A DNA stretch of 64,000 nt from NCBI RefSeq assembly GCF_000282895.1, contig NZ_ALBQ01000027.1, forward strand, positions 111,765-175,764. The letters are read 5' to 3'. Source of the stretch: Sphingomonas sp. ATCC 31555. GTDB lineage: Bacteria; Pseudomonadota; Alphaproteobacteria; Sphingomonadales; Sphingomonadaceae. Under the pieces are notes generated by a model. The model was not told the DNA's origin. It made no database searches and saw only the letters and a list, made by a program, of their open reading frames with translations. Below are positions 43,255 through 52,270 of the stretch, one piece after another. The position numbers and the translations under genes are program-made. Position 1 is the stretch's first letter. Each line of letters begins with the position of its first letter.

Positions 43255-45468
43255 ATGCTTCGCAAAGCCACGCTCAGCGCCCCGTTGTTTGCCATCGCCA
43301 TCTGCCTGGCCGCCCCGGCATCGGCCCAGCAGGCGCCGGCCGCTCGGCCATGGGCCAATGCGAAGCTCGCGCCCGATGCGCGCGCCAAGCTCGTCCTTGC
43401 GCAGATGACCGAGGACGAGAAGCTCACCCTCGTCTTCGGCTACTTCGGTACCGACTTTTCGCCGAAGAACTTCAAGGCCGATCCGCAGGCCCGCCCCGGC
43501 TCGGCCGGCTACATCCCCGCCATCCCGCGGCTGGGCATTCCCGCCCAGTGGCAGACCGATGCCGGCGTCGGGGTCGCAACGCAGGGCGGCGCTGAGCGCA
43601 AACGCGGTCGTACCTCACTTCCCGCCGGTATTGCCACCGCAGCCACCTGGGATCCCGCTCTTGCTTATAAGGGCGGCGCGATGATCGGGGCAGAGGCGCG
43701 CGCTTCGGGCTTCAATGTGCTGCTGGCTGGAGGCGTCAATCTGATGCGGGAGCCGCGCAACGGCCGCAACTTTGAATATGGCGGCGAAGACCCCCTTCTT
43801 GCCGGCACTATGGTGGGCGCGCAGATCGCAGGCATCCAGTCGAACCACATCATTTCCACCGTCAAACATTATGCGGTCAACGATCAGGAAACCGATCGTT
43901 TCAAGATGAATGCCGTGATCGACCGCGCCGCCGCGCAGATGAGCGACCTGCTCGCCTTCAAATTCGCGATAGAGCGTTCCGATCCAGGCTCGGTGATGTG
44001 CGCCTACAACAAGGTCAACGGCATCTATGCCTGCGAGCAGCCCTGGCTACTGACCGACGTGCTGCGCCGTGACTGGGGCTGGAAAGGCTTCGTCATGTCG
44101 GATTGGGGCGCCACTCACTCCACCGTTGCCGCCGCGAACGCGGGCCTCGAACAGGAATCGGGCTGGCCGTTCGACGAGCAGCCCTATTTTCGCGAGCCGC
44201 TAAAGGCCGCCTTGGCGAAGGGCGAGGTGAGCAAGGCGCGCCTGGACGAAATGGCGCACCGCATCCTCCGTTCGATGTTCGCACACGGGCTGTTCGAACA
44301 TCCGATCACCGCCGCACCAATGGAGCTACCGCCGGCGATGCTCGCCAGCCATGCAGCCGTCACGCGCGCCGATGCCGAAGCGGGCATCGTGCTGCTGAAG
44401 AACGCTGGCAACGTACTGCCGCTCGCTGGGACGGCGCGCCGGATCGTGGTGATTGGCGGCCATGCCGACAAGGGCGTGCTGGCGGGCGGCGGATCCTCGC
44501 TGGTCTATCCGGTAGGCGGCAATGCCGTGCCGGGTATCGAGCCGAAGGTCTGGCCAGGCCCGGTGATGTACCACCCCTCCTCCCCCGTCGCGGCGCTGCG
44601 CCGCCAACTGCCGGGCGCGACGATCACCTTCCTCGACGGGAAGGATGCCGCCGCCGCGGCTGCGGCGGCCAAGCAGGCGGATATGGCGATCGTCTTCGCC
44701 ACGCAGTGGGCTGGCGAAGCTTTCGACCCCTCGCTCACGCTCGCCGACAATCAGGACGGCCTGATCGACGCCGTGGCCGCTGCCAATGCCAAGACTGTGG
44801 TAGTGCTCGAAACTGGCGGCCCGGTGCTGATGCCTTGGGCCGACAAGACGGCGGCAATCCTGGAAGCGTGGTATCCGGGTACGGCCGGCGGCGAAGCGAT
44901 CGCCAATGTGCTGACCGGCGAGGTCAATCCCTCTGGCCATCTGCCGGTCAGCTTCCCGCGCAGCCTTTCGCAGCTCGCGAAGCCGAGCACGCCGAACGAC
45001 GGCGAGACGCGCTATACCGAAGGTGCGGCAATCGGCTACAAATGGTTTGATGCAAAGGGCGACAAGCCACACTTCTCCTTCGGTCATGGCCTGTCCTACA
45101 CCAGCTTCGCCTATTCCGGGCTGAAGGCAGCGGCGCCCAAGGGCCAGGTGACTGTGAGCTTCACGGTACGCAATAGCGGCAAGCGCGCCGGCGCGGACGT
45201 GGCGCAGGTTTATGTCTCTGGCAACGGCTGGGAAGCCCCCAAGCGACTGGGCGCGTTCCAGAAGGTGTCGCTGGCGGCAGGCGCTTCCAAGGCGGTAACC
45301 GTGACCGTCGATCCGCGCCTCTTGGCCACATTCGACGAGGCGTCGAACAGCTGGAAGATCGCAGGCGGCACCTACAAGGTCCTGCTCGGCCACTCCGCCG
45401 ACGAGATCACGGCCACGACATCCGTTCAGGTTCCCGCCCGCACGCTGCCGGCCGGCTGGCGCCCCTGA
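43255..45468 (+). CDS. Secreted beta-glucosidase, glycoside hydrolase family 3
   Basis: 737 residues with a signal peptide (about 1-24, ending ASA), so periplasmic or outer-membrane facing. The N-terminal TIM barrel has the KHY substrate motif (204-206) and the nucleophile Asp283 in GFVMSDWGATHS. A C-terminal alpha/beta domain (about 380-600) and a fibronectin-III-like end (about 640-725) complete the BglX-type layout. ATG follows AGGAGAGGAAG. It likely removes terminal glucose from beta-glucosides taken in from plant material. An oxidoreductase and a sugar transporter lie nearby. Confidence 0.92.
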   Translation: MLRKATLSAPLFAIAICLAAPASAQQAPAARPWANAKLAPDARAKLVLAQMTEDEKLTLVFGYFGTDFSPKNFKADPQARPGSAGYIPAIPRLGIPAQWQTDAGVGVATQGGAERKRGRTSLPAGIATAATWDPALAYKGGAMIGAEARASGFNVLLAGGVNLMREPRNGRNFEYGGEDPLLAGTMVGAQIAGIQSNHIISTVKHYAVNDQETDRFKMNAVIDRAAAQMSDLLAFKFAIERSDPGSVMCAYNKVNGIYACEQPWLLTDVLRRDWGWKGFVMSDWGATHSTVAAANAGLEQESGWPFDEQPYFREPLKAALAKGEVSKARLDEMAHRILRSMFAHGLFEHPITAAPMELPPAMLASHAAVTRADAEAGIVLLKNAGNVLPLAGTARRIVVIGGHADKGVLAGGGSSLVYPVGGNAVPGIEPKVWPGPVMYHPSSPVAALRRQLPGATITFLDGKDAAAAAAAAKQADMAIVFATQWAGEAFDPSLTLADNQDGLIDAVAAANAKTVVVLETGGPVLMPWADKTAAILEAWYPGTAGGEAIANVLTGEVNPSGHLPVSFPRSLSQLAKPSTPNDGETRYTEGAAIGYKWFDAKGDKPHFSFGHGLSYTSFAYSGLKAAAPKGQVTVSFTVRNSGKRAGADVAQVYVSGNGWEAPKRLGAFQKVSLAAGASKAVTVTVDPRLLATFDEASNSWKIAGGTYKVLLGHSADEITATTSVQVPARTLPAGWRP

Positions 45469-45481
45469 CGCCCTGCTCCGC

Positions 45482-45516
45482 CCCCCGATGCAGGCTGCGC
45501 AGCGAGCTTCGGGGGT
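45482..45516. terminator. Hairpin between the GH3 gene and the convergent oxidoreductase
   Basis: CCCCCGA pairs with TCGGGGG across a loop that itself contains GCTGCGCAGC, a perfect palindrome, so a branched structure is possible. It lies in the 56-base convergent gap. No T-run. Confidence 0.4.
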
Positions 45517-45524
45517 GCGGGGCA

Positions 45525-46550
45525 CTATACCAAAGGCACGCGCCGCCCTTCTTGCGCGCTGTGGCGAGCGGCTTCGATCAGCCGCAGACCGGCCAGAGCA
45601 TCCGCTGCCGGTACCGGCGGCGGCGCGCCGTCGCGGATCGCAGCGACAATGCCAGCATAGAAGCGCCGATAATCGCCCTGGGGTGATGGCACGGTCTCCA
45701 CGCAGCCGTCCGGCAGGGTAAGGATGCCATACTGCGCCGAATCTTCCCAGCCATGTGCAGGATCGTGCACTGATCCGCCACCCCGCAGCGCCGCTTCCTG
45801 CGGATCAAGTCCGAATTTGATGAAACTGCCGCCCCGCCCATGAATCGCGAAACGCGGGCGCGGCGCCGCGATCATCCGTGAACTCGCCAGCACGACGCGT
45901 CGCTGGCCATAATGGAAGGTCAGCACGAAATAGTCGTCGACGCTGCCGCCGACGCGTTGGCTGGCCAAGTCGGCGTCCACCGCCTCGGGCATCCCGAATA
46001 GCAGTAACATCTGGTCGATCATGTGCGGCCCAAGATCGAGCAACTGTCCAGCCCCGCCCTCCGGCGATTCTTTCCAAGGCTGGGCAAGATCGGGGCGGAA
46101 GCGATCCCAATGCGCTTCAAACAACAGGATTTCGCCCAGCCGACTGCTTTCGACCAGCCGCTGCACCGCTAGAAAGTCGCTGTCCCAGCGGCGGTTGTGG
46201 AAGGGGCAGAGCAGCCGCTTTTGCGTCTCCGCCAGCGCGATCAGCGAGTCTGCTTGCGCGGCAGACGGCGTCACCGGCTTGTCAACGACCACATGTTTAC
46301 CCGCCGCCAGCGCAGCCTGTGCCAGCTCAAAATGCGTCGCATTGGGCGTGGAGATCACCACGAGATCGATATCGGGATTGGTGATCAGCGCGGTGGGCGG
46401 CACCGCCGGCACGCCGGGGTACGCCGCAGCCACCGCTTCGCCACGCGACGTCCCCACCGCGGCGAGCACCAGCCCCTCCACCGCATCGATCATTGGCGCG
46501 TGAAAGGCAGTGCCACCTAGCCCGAAGCCGATCAAGCCCGTTCTGATCAT
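45525..46550 (-). CDS. Gfo/Idh/MocA family oxidoreductase
   Basis: NAD(P)-dependent sugar-type dehydrogenase, 341 residues, start ATG 46550 with AGGAG upstream. The Rossmann motif is IGFGLGGTAFHAPMI at the N-terminus. The EKP-type motif reads VVVDKPVTPS, and the catalytic-region segment is GGGAGQLLDLGPHMIDQML in part, with the DLGPHMID core. Substrates are usually cyclic polyols or sugars, and the exact one cannot be read. It lies convergent to the GH3 beta-glucosidase and may handle a released sugar. Confidence 0.9.
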   Translation of the reverse strand: MIRTGLIGFGLGGTAFHAPMIDAVEGLVLAAVGTSRGEAVAAAYPGVPAVPPTALITNPDIDLVVISTPNATHFELAQAALAAGKHVVVDKPVTPSAAQADSLIALAETQKRLLCPFHNRRWDSDFLAVQRLVESSRLGEILLFEAHWDRFRPDLAQPWKESPEGGAGQLLDLGPHMIDQMLLLFGMPEAVDADLASQRVGGSVDDYFVLTFHYGQRRVVLASSRMIAAPRPRFAIHGRGGSFIKFGLDPQEAALRGGGSVHDPAHGWEDSAQYGILTLPDGCVETVPSPQGDYRRFYAGIVAAIRDGAPPPVPAADALAGLRLIEAARHSAQEGRRVPLV

Positions 46551-46618
46551 GCAAACTCCTCCATCCGTTGGCCACCGCACCTATTAGGTAAGACCGGAGT
46601 TTCAAAGCGGCAGGGGAT

Positions 46619-47824
46619 TCAACGGTAGATCAGGCGCTTCAACCGCTTGAGCGGCGCCTTGAAGCGCTGCGCCGACCGGAGCTTCATCCGCAGATACACT
46701 TCGATGCGGTAAAGCCGGCGGTGTAGCCAGGATTTTCGCAGCACGTGATCAAGGGCCGCATGCAGTTCGTTTCGGCCTAGGGCGACTGCCGCGCGTATTA
46801 GTTCCTGCACGAATATAACTTCGTTCCTCCCACGCAGTCGTAAACTACGGACAGCCGCGAGCGAATAGCCGCTCCAATCGAAGCTGATCGACTGTTCCCG
46901 TGCACCGGCTAGATCCAGCGCCATCATCGTCCGCAGGCATTTCTGGCATCGCGAGCAATTGATCCATGCGCCGCCCTGCACCCCATCTCCACATACTGCC
47001 AGCGTCCCCGAACCAACCGGCCCGTGGACGATGCCCAAGATCTTTTCAAACCGTGTGAATTCCGCGCCGAAATGGGTACAGGAGACGCGATCAGAAGAAT
47101 ATTGCGGATCCAGAAGCGGATGCGATCCCCAAGGGATCAGCGCCGTCAGATCGTGCGAGGAACTGATGAACCAGCGATCGACCTGCTTGGAAAGTGAGTG
47201 CGCGACGGCAGCCATACATCCGCCGTGCGTTGCGAACGCCCACAAGTCGTGAACGCGGTCATTGCAGGTCATGATGTTGGTCGCCACGAAAATCAGATCG
47301 ACATCCTGTGCGGCCAATGCACGCCGATAGGACTCGTATAGCGCCAGTTGATGCGGCTCCGGCAAGCCATCCTCGCTATGGATGATCGACAGCGCCAGCA
47401 GCCGTCCTGCCTGCTGCTCCTTCAGCCACGTGAGCGTGAAGGTCGCGTCCACGCCACCGGAGAACAGCAATCCGGCGGCGTTGTGCGATGGCGTTGGAGT
47501 CTGAGGCAGATACAGGCCAGCGGGGATGGTCTTTCGGATCGGCGGTCTCGGCCGGTCCGCGAAGCCGAACCAGGCCGACAACAGCTTTTGCGCTTCCGCG
47601 ATGCCGCTCTGCGGGGAAAGGTGGAAAGGCAATCCGGAGACAGCATCGCACAGTGCGGCGAAGATATGAGCACCGTGCGCCATACCTTCTTCGCAGATGT
47701 GATGACTGAATTCCTCCGGTACGCTCAGAATGAAGTGCCGGTCTGACGCCTCTGTCCCGACCTTCGTTCGCAACCAATTCCTGCCGCCAGAATCCTGGCA
47801 GCGCGCCGAAGCCCTAACTTTCAC
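46619..47824 (-). CDS. QueC-like PP-loop ATPase family protein, function unknown
   Basis: 401 residues. The start GTG 47824 has GGAGGGGGC upstream. The PP-loop SGGVDATFT is at 122-130, as in ATP-pyrophosphatases that adenylate a substrate. A cysteine cluster follows at C278 and C290, C293, C296 (INCSRCQKC), similar in kind to the zinc site of QueC. The N-terminal 110 residues and the basic C-terminal helix region (about 340-401) have no match I know. Unlike queC it is not near other queuosine genes but sits between a sugar oxidoreductase and an SGNH hydrolase. Base composition upstream is clearly more AT-rich. Possibly an acquired gene. Confidence 0.75.
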   Translation of the reverse strand: MKVRASARCQDSGGRNWLRTKVGTEASDRHFILSVPEEFSHHICEEGMAHGAHIFAALCDAVSGLPFHLSPQSGIAEAQKLLSAWFGFADRPRPPIRKTIPAGLYLPQTPTPSHNAAGLLFSGGVDATFTLTWLKEQQAGRLLALSIIHSEDGLPEPHQLALYESYRRALAAQDVDLIFVATNIMTCNDRVHDLWAFATHGGCMAAVAHSLSKQVDRWFISSSHDLTALIPWGSHPLLDPQYSSDRVSCTHFGAEFTRFEKILGIVHGPVGSGTLAVCGDGVQGGAWINCSRCQKCLRTMMALDLAGAREQSISFDWSGYSLAAVRSLRLRGRNEVIFVQELIRAAVALGRNELHAALDHVLRKSWLHRRLYRIEVYLRMKLRSAQRFKAPLKRLKRLIYR

Positions 47825-47975
47825 GCCCCCTCCCCGGTAAGGTTTACAACCTGTTTACCAGGCACCTAGCATGTCTTCAGATTGTGATCTACGGATCTAT
47901 AGAGTCTCTATTTGGGCCTTCGGACAATGTTGGCAGAGAGCAGCATCAAGAGACCTCGTAACGATTTCATTAATT

Positions 47976-47992
47976 TTCAGTAGTATACTGAA
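47976..47992. promoter_or_regulatory. Candidate operator upstream of the QueC-like gene
   Basis: TTCAGTA-GTA-TACTGAA, a perfect 7+7 inverted repeat in the AT-rich 264-base region 47825-48088, about 150 bases upstream of the GTG at 47824. The rest of that region shows no gene. Confidence 0.4.
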
Positions 47993-48088
47993 CGAACCGC
48001 GACACGGACGATTATTCGGAATGATGTGCAGACGGATCGATTGCAGCGCGAGACGACGACAGACCGCCGGCTTCCCATCGGAAGCTGA

Positions 48089-48808
48089 CTAGACCTTGCG
48101 GGCTCGCAGCAGCGGCTCGATCGCCCCGGCCATCGCATCATAGCCTGCTTCGGTCGGGTGCACGCCGTCATAGGCCATGCCGGGCTTCATCGCCCCGGAT
48201 GGATCGCCAAGCGCTAGAGTATAGTCGACCCACGCATGGCGTTGGGCCTTGGCATAGTCGCGCAGCCAGGCATTGATCGTGCGGATCGGCGGGACAACCT
48301 CCAGGCCGGGCCGCCAGGGGAAATGATCGGCCGGTGGCACCGACGCCAGAATTACGTCGATCCCGTTGGCCTTAGCAATCTGCGTCATCATTCGGAAATT
48401 GTCGAAAGTCTGCGCGTGCGTCATCTTGCCGGTATTGCCAGCGATGTCGTTTGTACCGGCCATGATGTGCACAAAACGCGGCTTTAGCTGCACCACATCG
48501 GCCATCATCCGCAGCACCATTTGCGGCGTCGTCTGACCGCCGATACCACGCCCGACCCGGCCAGGGGTGAAGAAGCCCGGCCGCTTTGACTTCCACCCCT
48601 CTGTGATCGAGTCGCCGAGGAAGACGATGTTCACCGTCTCGCCGGCTGAGAGGATGCGGTGATTGTCCTCCGCATAGCGGCTGAGTTCGGGCCAGTCCTC
48701 GTGCAACAGACGCTCCTTGCGCTGCTCCCAGCTTTCCTGTGTCTGAGCGTGCGCAACAACGGGAAGCGCAAGTGTTCCGGCCAGCAGCGAACGGCGGTGA
48801 AGGTTCAT
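48089..48808 (-). CDS. Secreted SGNH/GDSL-family hydrolase
   Basis: 239 residues, start ATG 48808 with AGGAGAG upstream. A signal peptide with RR near the start (MNLHRRSLLAGTLALPVVAH) ends at AHA (about 21). All four blocks are present: Ser67 in FLGDSITEGW, Gly in GIGGQTT, Asn120 in MAGTNDIAG and Asp214/His217 in DGVHPTEAGY. Such enzymes are esterases, often deacetylating sugars or polysaccharides. It is encoded 44 bases after a FucP-type transporter on the same strand, so an acetylated sugar is a reasonable guess. Confidence 0.88.
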   Translation of the reverse strand: MNLHRRSLLAGTLALPVVAHAQTQESWEQRKERLLHEDWPELSRYAEDNHRILSAGETVNIVFLGDSITEGWKSKRPGFFTPGRVGRGIGGQTTPQMVLRMMADVVQLKPRFVHIMAGTNDIAGNTGKMTHAQTFDNFRMMTQIAKANGIDVILASVPPADHFPWRPGLEVVPPIRTINAWLRDYAKAQRHAWVDYTLALGDPSGAMKPGMAYDGVHPTEAGYDAMAGAIEPLLRARKV

Positions 48809-48852
48809 GGTTTCTCTCCTCGGCGGAATGCTTGCAGGGCCTTCCGCCGCCG

Positions 48853-50211
48853 TCAATGGATCGACGCGCTGCCGCCGATCCGTACGGCCTGGGTACGCCC
48901 CGCCGTCACTGCGAAGCCACACAGGACTATGTAGCAAAGCGCCGGCACGATCAACGCAAAGGCATAGCCGTGCAGATCGGCGACCTTACCGACCAGCAAC
49001 GGCAGCACCGCGCCGCCCACGATCGCCGTGCACAACAAGCCGGAGGTCGCCTCCTCGCTGGCACCCGAACGCTCCAGCGTCAGGGTGAAGATCACCGGGA
49101 ACATGATCGAATTGAACAATCCGATCGCCAGCGCGACAAACCCGCCGCTGACTCCGCCGACCAGCACGACATAGAGGCACATCGCCGCCGCGATCACCGT
49201 GAACAGCGCCAGCAGCTTGTCGGCGCGCACGCGGGTAAGCAGCAGCGATCCGAGCGCGCGACCCACCATCGCGCCGCCCCAATAGAAGGCGACGGCCTTG
49301 CCGGCCTCTTGCAGCGATACGCCGGCCACGCCGTCGCTGCCCATCAGCGTCCCCAGCAGCGGCACACCGAACGGCGCGTCGGACTGGCCCCACACGCCGT
49401 TGTCGTTAAGAAACAGCGCCATTTGCGTGCCGATCGACACTTCGGCGCCGACATAGAGGAAGATACCAAGCGCACCGAACAGTGCCCAGGGCGAGGAAAA
49501 GGCGCTCAGTAGCCCGCCGGTAGCGGCCGGCTTCGGCGCAGCCTGCGTCACGACGCGGCGACTGAGGAAGAAGAATACCGCGAGCGCCGCGATCAAACCG
49601 CAGATCCAAAGATAGGCGGTGTCGATACCAGCCAGCGCCTGCGCGCGTACCTCTGGCGTGACGACCGTACCGTCCTTGACCTCGACGCCCTGCAGGAACA
49701 GGTGCGCACCCAGCAGCGGGCCGAGAAACGTGCCGAAGGAGTTGAAGGTCTGGCTGAGCACTAGCCGAAAATGGCTCCCCTTAGGATCGCCCAGCGCAGC
49801 GGCCAGCGGATTTGCCGCAACCTGCAGCACGGTAATCCCGCTCGCCAGCACGAACAGGCCGAGAAGCACTATCCAGTAGTTGGCAAGATTCGCCGCGACC
49901 AGCATCAACAGGCAGCCGGCGACCATCGTGCACAGCGCCAGCAGGATGGAAGGCACCGCCTTCAGCCGGGAAACCAGCGCGGCGGCCGGTAGCGAGACGA
50001 CGAAATAAGCGAAGAAGAAGGCCGTCGCGCTCGCCTGCGCCTGGAAATTGGTGAGGGTGAAAACACCCTTCACCGCAGCCACCAGCGGATCGACCAGCGA
50101 GGTGATGAACCCCCAGGCGAAGAACAGCGTTGTTACCGCGGCAAATGCCAGCGTGGTCTGCGTGGAACGTGCGGAAGCCAAAGCGATCCCCTCCTGCTTG
50201 TGGTGCTCCAT
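48853..50211 (-). CDS. Sugar MFS transporter, FucP / glucose-galactose type
   Basis: Twelve-helix permease of about 452 residues in the FucP branch of the major facilitator superfamily (proton-linked uptake of fucose, glucose, galactose or N-acetylglucosamine). FFAWGFITSLVDPLVAAVKG in helix 1 and LQVAANPLAAALG in helix 4 are signatures of the group. Start is uncertain: ATG 50211 has no ribosome site, while TTG 50181 has AGGAGGGG 6 bases upstream and would remove ten polar residues. It leads the transporter-SGNH transcript and is divergent from an L,D-transpeptidase gene. Confidence 0.88.
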   Translation of the reverse strand: MEHHKQEGIALASARSTQTTLAFAAVTTLFFAWGFITSLVDPLVAAVKGVFTLTNFQAQASATAFFFAYFVVSLPAAALVSRLKAVPSILLALCTMVAGCLLMLVAANLANYWIVLLGLFVLASGITVLQVAANPLAAALGDPKGSHFRLVLSQTFNSFGTFLGPLLGAHLFLQGVEVKDGTVVTPEVRAQALAGIDTAYLWICGLIAALAVFFFLSRRVVTQAAPKPAATGGLLSAFSSPWALFGALGIFLYVGAEVSIGTQMALFLNDNGVWGQSDAPFGVPLLGTLMGSDGVAGVSLQEAGKAVAFYWGGAMVGRALGSLLLTRVRADKLLALFTVIAAAMCLYVVLVGGVSGGFVALAIGLFNSIMFPVIFTLTLERSGASEEATSGLLCTAIVGGAVLPLLVGKVADLHGYAFALIVPALCYIVLCGFAVTAGRTQAVRIGGSASIH

Positions 50212-50342
50212 GTTGACGGCACGAATCCCGACAACGTTGCCAAAAGTCAAGCAGCGGGCGGGTTTTCGCACTCGCATCCGCCCCCAAGCCTCGCCTATAG
50301 GAGCAGCTGTTGATACATGAAGCGACGAGTGGAGTATTGTGC

Positions 50343-51908
50343 GTGGACGAAACGACAAAGCTACGTAGGGGCGGTACGATAAAGCCGGCGATGGCGGCGG
50401 CGATCGCACTGGTCAGCGTCGTCGCTTCGCCGGCTGCCGCGCAGTTTCGGTTGATCCCTGCTCCCAAGCCGCAACAGGCAAAGCCGCAGGCTCCAAGCCC
50501 CACGCCCTCGGCCACACCGGTATCAACGTCGCAGCCGGCACAGGCTGCTCCGGCTGTCCCCATTCAGCCGCGGCTTATCGCGCCGCTGCCGGTGCTCAGC
50601 AGCCGCCAGATGACAGAATTGCGCCAGTTGCTTACGGAAGCCGGCCTGGCACAAGGCTTGCGCCGCATGACGGCGACGGTCACGTTGCCCAACGACAATG
50701 ACGGGCTGGTGCGTGCCGCACTCGATTATGCCCGCGCGGTGCATGCCGGGCGTCTCGACAGCAGCGACTTCATCAATGACTGGGGCTTGCGCCCCGTACC
50801 CGTTGATCCGCTGCCCGGATTCGCCGATGCGGTGAAGCGCGACCGGCTCGGGGCCTGGGTACGATCGCTCCCGCCGCCCTATGCCGGCTATGACGGCCTG
50901 GAGAAGGGCCTCGTCACCTACCGCGCAATCCTCACTGCCGGTGGATGGCCCAAAATGGCTACCGGACCAGATCTGGCTAAGGGCGCCACCGGCGCGCGCG
51001 TGCGTGCGCTGCGCAAGCGGCTGGCGGTGGAGGACAAGCAGGTCTCCGCCTCGGGCGACATGTTCGACGACAATCTTCAGGAAGCGGTTGTCCGCGCCCA
51101 GCGCCGCTACGGGCTGCGCCCCACTGGCGTCGTCTCGACAGGCACGCTGGCGGCGCTGAACGTGCCCGTGGAAGATCGCGTACGACAGATCATGGCAAAC
51201 ATGGAACGCTGGCGCTGGCTGCCGCAGCAACTGCCCGCCAAGCGCATCCAGGTGAACATCGCCGCCGCGGTGATGACGGTGTTCGAAGGCGACAGCCCCG
51301 TCGCTTCGATGAAGGCGGTGACGGGCCGGCCGGGCAATGAAACCCCGATGCTGGAATCCCGCATTCATTCGATCGTGCTCAACCCGCCCTGGAACGTGCC
51401 GAGCGGGATTGCCGCGAAGGAATTGTGGCCGAAGGGCGAAGCCTATCTCAAGCGTAACGGCTACCGCATTATCGGCACCGGCCCGGATCGGCGCCTGCAG
51501 CAGCAGTCCGGCCCGAAGAGTGCGCTTGGCCGCTACAAGTTCGATTTCGACAATCCCTATGCCGTATATCTCCATGACACGCCCGTTCAGGCCGGCTTCT
51601 CCAGCTACAGCCGATTGGCCAGCCATGGTTGTGTCCGGCTGGAAAAACCCGGCCCGCTGGCCGAACTGCTGCTTCGCAACGATCCCGCTTGGCAGCCGGA
51701 GGCGATCGCCGCGGCCGTGGAAGGCGGCAAGACGCAGCGCGTGCGGCTGGCGGAGGCCGACCAGGTGTCGGTCTTCCTGCTCTATTGGACAGCCTTCGCT
51801 GGCGCGGACGGCGCCATGAACTTCCGCGACGATCCCTATGGCTGGGACAAGCTGTTGGCTGACAAGATCGAAGCGCGCGCGGCCGTGAGCGCCGCAACCG
51901 CCTCGTAA
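50343..51908 (+). CDS. L,D-transpeptidase with peptidoglycan-binding domain (YcbB type)
   Basis: About 521 residues. I prefer GTG 50343 (GGAG 8 bases upstream), which gives a normal signal peptide ending SPAAA. TTG 50310 with AGGAG is the alternative. After the signal there is a Pro/Gln/Ala linker, a helical scaffold, a peptidoglycan-binding helical repeat (ARVRALRKRLAVED...AVVRAQRRYGL in part), then the YkuD catalytic domain with His in VYLHDTPVQ and Cys in SRLASHGCVRLE. Long YcbB/LdtD enzymes make 3-3 cross-links. It is the second L,D-transpeptidase in the window and of a different subfamily from the first. Confidence 0.9.
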   Translation: MDETTKLRRGGTIKPAMAAAIALVSVVASPAAAQFRLIPAPKPQQAKPQAPSPTPSATPVSTSQPAQAAPAVPIQPRLIAPLPVLSSRQMTELRQLLTEAGLAQGLRRMTATVTLPNDNDGLVRAALDYARAVHAGRLDSSDFINDWGLRPVPVDPLPGFADAVKRDRLGAWVRSLPPPYAGYDGLEKGLVTYRAILTAGGWPKMATGPDLAKGATGARVRALRKRLAVEDKQVSASGDMFDDNLQEAVVRAQRRYGLRPTGVVSTGTLAALNVPVEDRVRQIMANMERWRWLPQQLPAKRIQVNIAAAVMTVFEGDSPVASMKAVTGRPGNETPMLESRIHSIVLNPPWNVPSGIAAKELWPKGEAYLKRNGYRIIGTGPDRRLQQQSGPKSALGRYKFDFDNPYAVYLHDTPVQAGFSSYSRLASHGCVRLEKPGPLAELLLRNDPAWQPEAIAAAVEGGKTQRVRLAEADQVSVFLLYWTAFAGADGAMNFRDDPYGWDKLLADKIEARAAVSAATAS

Positions 51909-51931
51909 CGTCTCATCGAAAGGAATATCCC

Positions 51932-52249
51932 ATGAAGCTGCGCACTTTCGCGATCCTGGCCGGTGCCTGCCTGATGCTCGCCGCTTGCGGCGATGGAGAC
52001 GAGTCCACCAGCCCGCCGGACGCCAATGTGACGGAGATCACCGTTCCGGAGACATCGGCTGACATGAATATTTCGACCGAAGAACCGGCCGCGATGCCGA
52101 CGGAGAACGCGGCACCGGAGCCTCTGCCCACCGCTACGCCGACACCGTTCAGCGATCAGGAGCAGACCGAAGCCGACGCCGCAGCGACCGGCATGACGTC
52201 GCGGATAGACCGCGACGCCGAGCGGGATGGCGAAGAAAAGAATCAGTAA
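51932..52249 (+). CDS. Small lipoprotein, hypothetical
   Basis: 105 residues with a lipoprotein signal peptide and lipobox LAAC (Cys19). The mature part is acidic, rich in Glu, Thr, Pro and Ala, and probably disordered. AAAGGAAT precedes the ATG. It lies 23 bases after the L,D-transpeptidase gene and is likely cotranscribed, so an envelope role is plausible. No family recognised. Confidence 0.7.
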   Translation: MKLRTFAILAGACLMLAACGDGDESTSPPDANVTEITVPETSADMNISTEEPAAMPTENAAPEPLPTATPTPFSDQEQTEADAAATGMTSRIDRDAERDGEEKNQ

Positions 52250-52270
52250 GCCGGCGCTGCCGGGTCTGTG

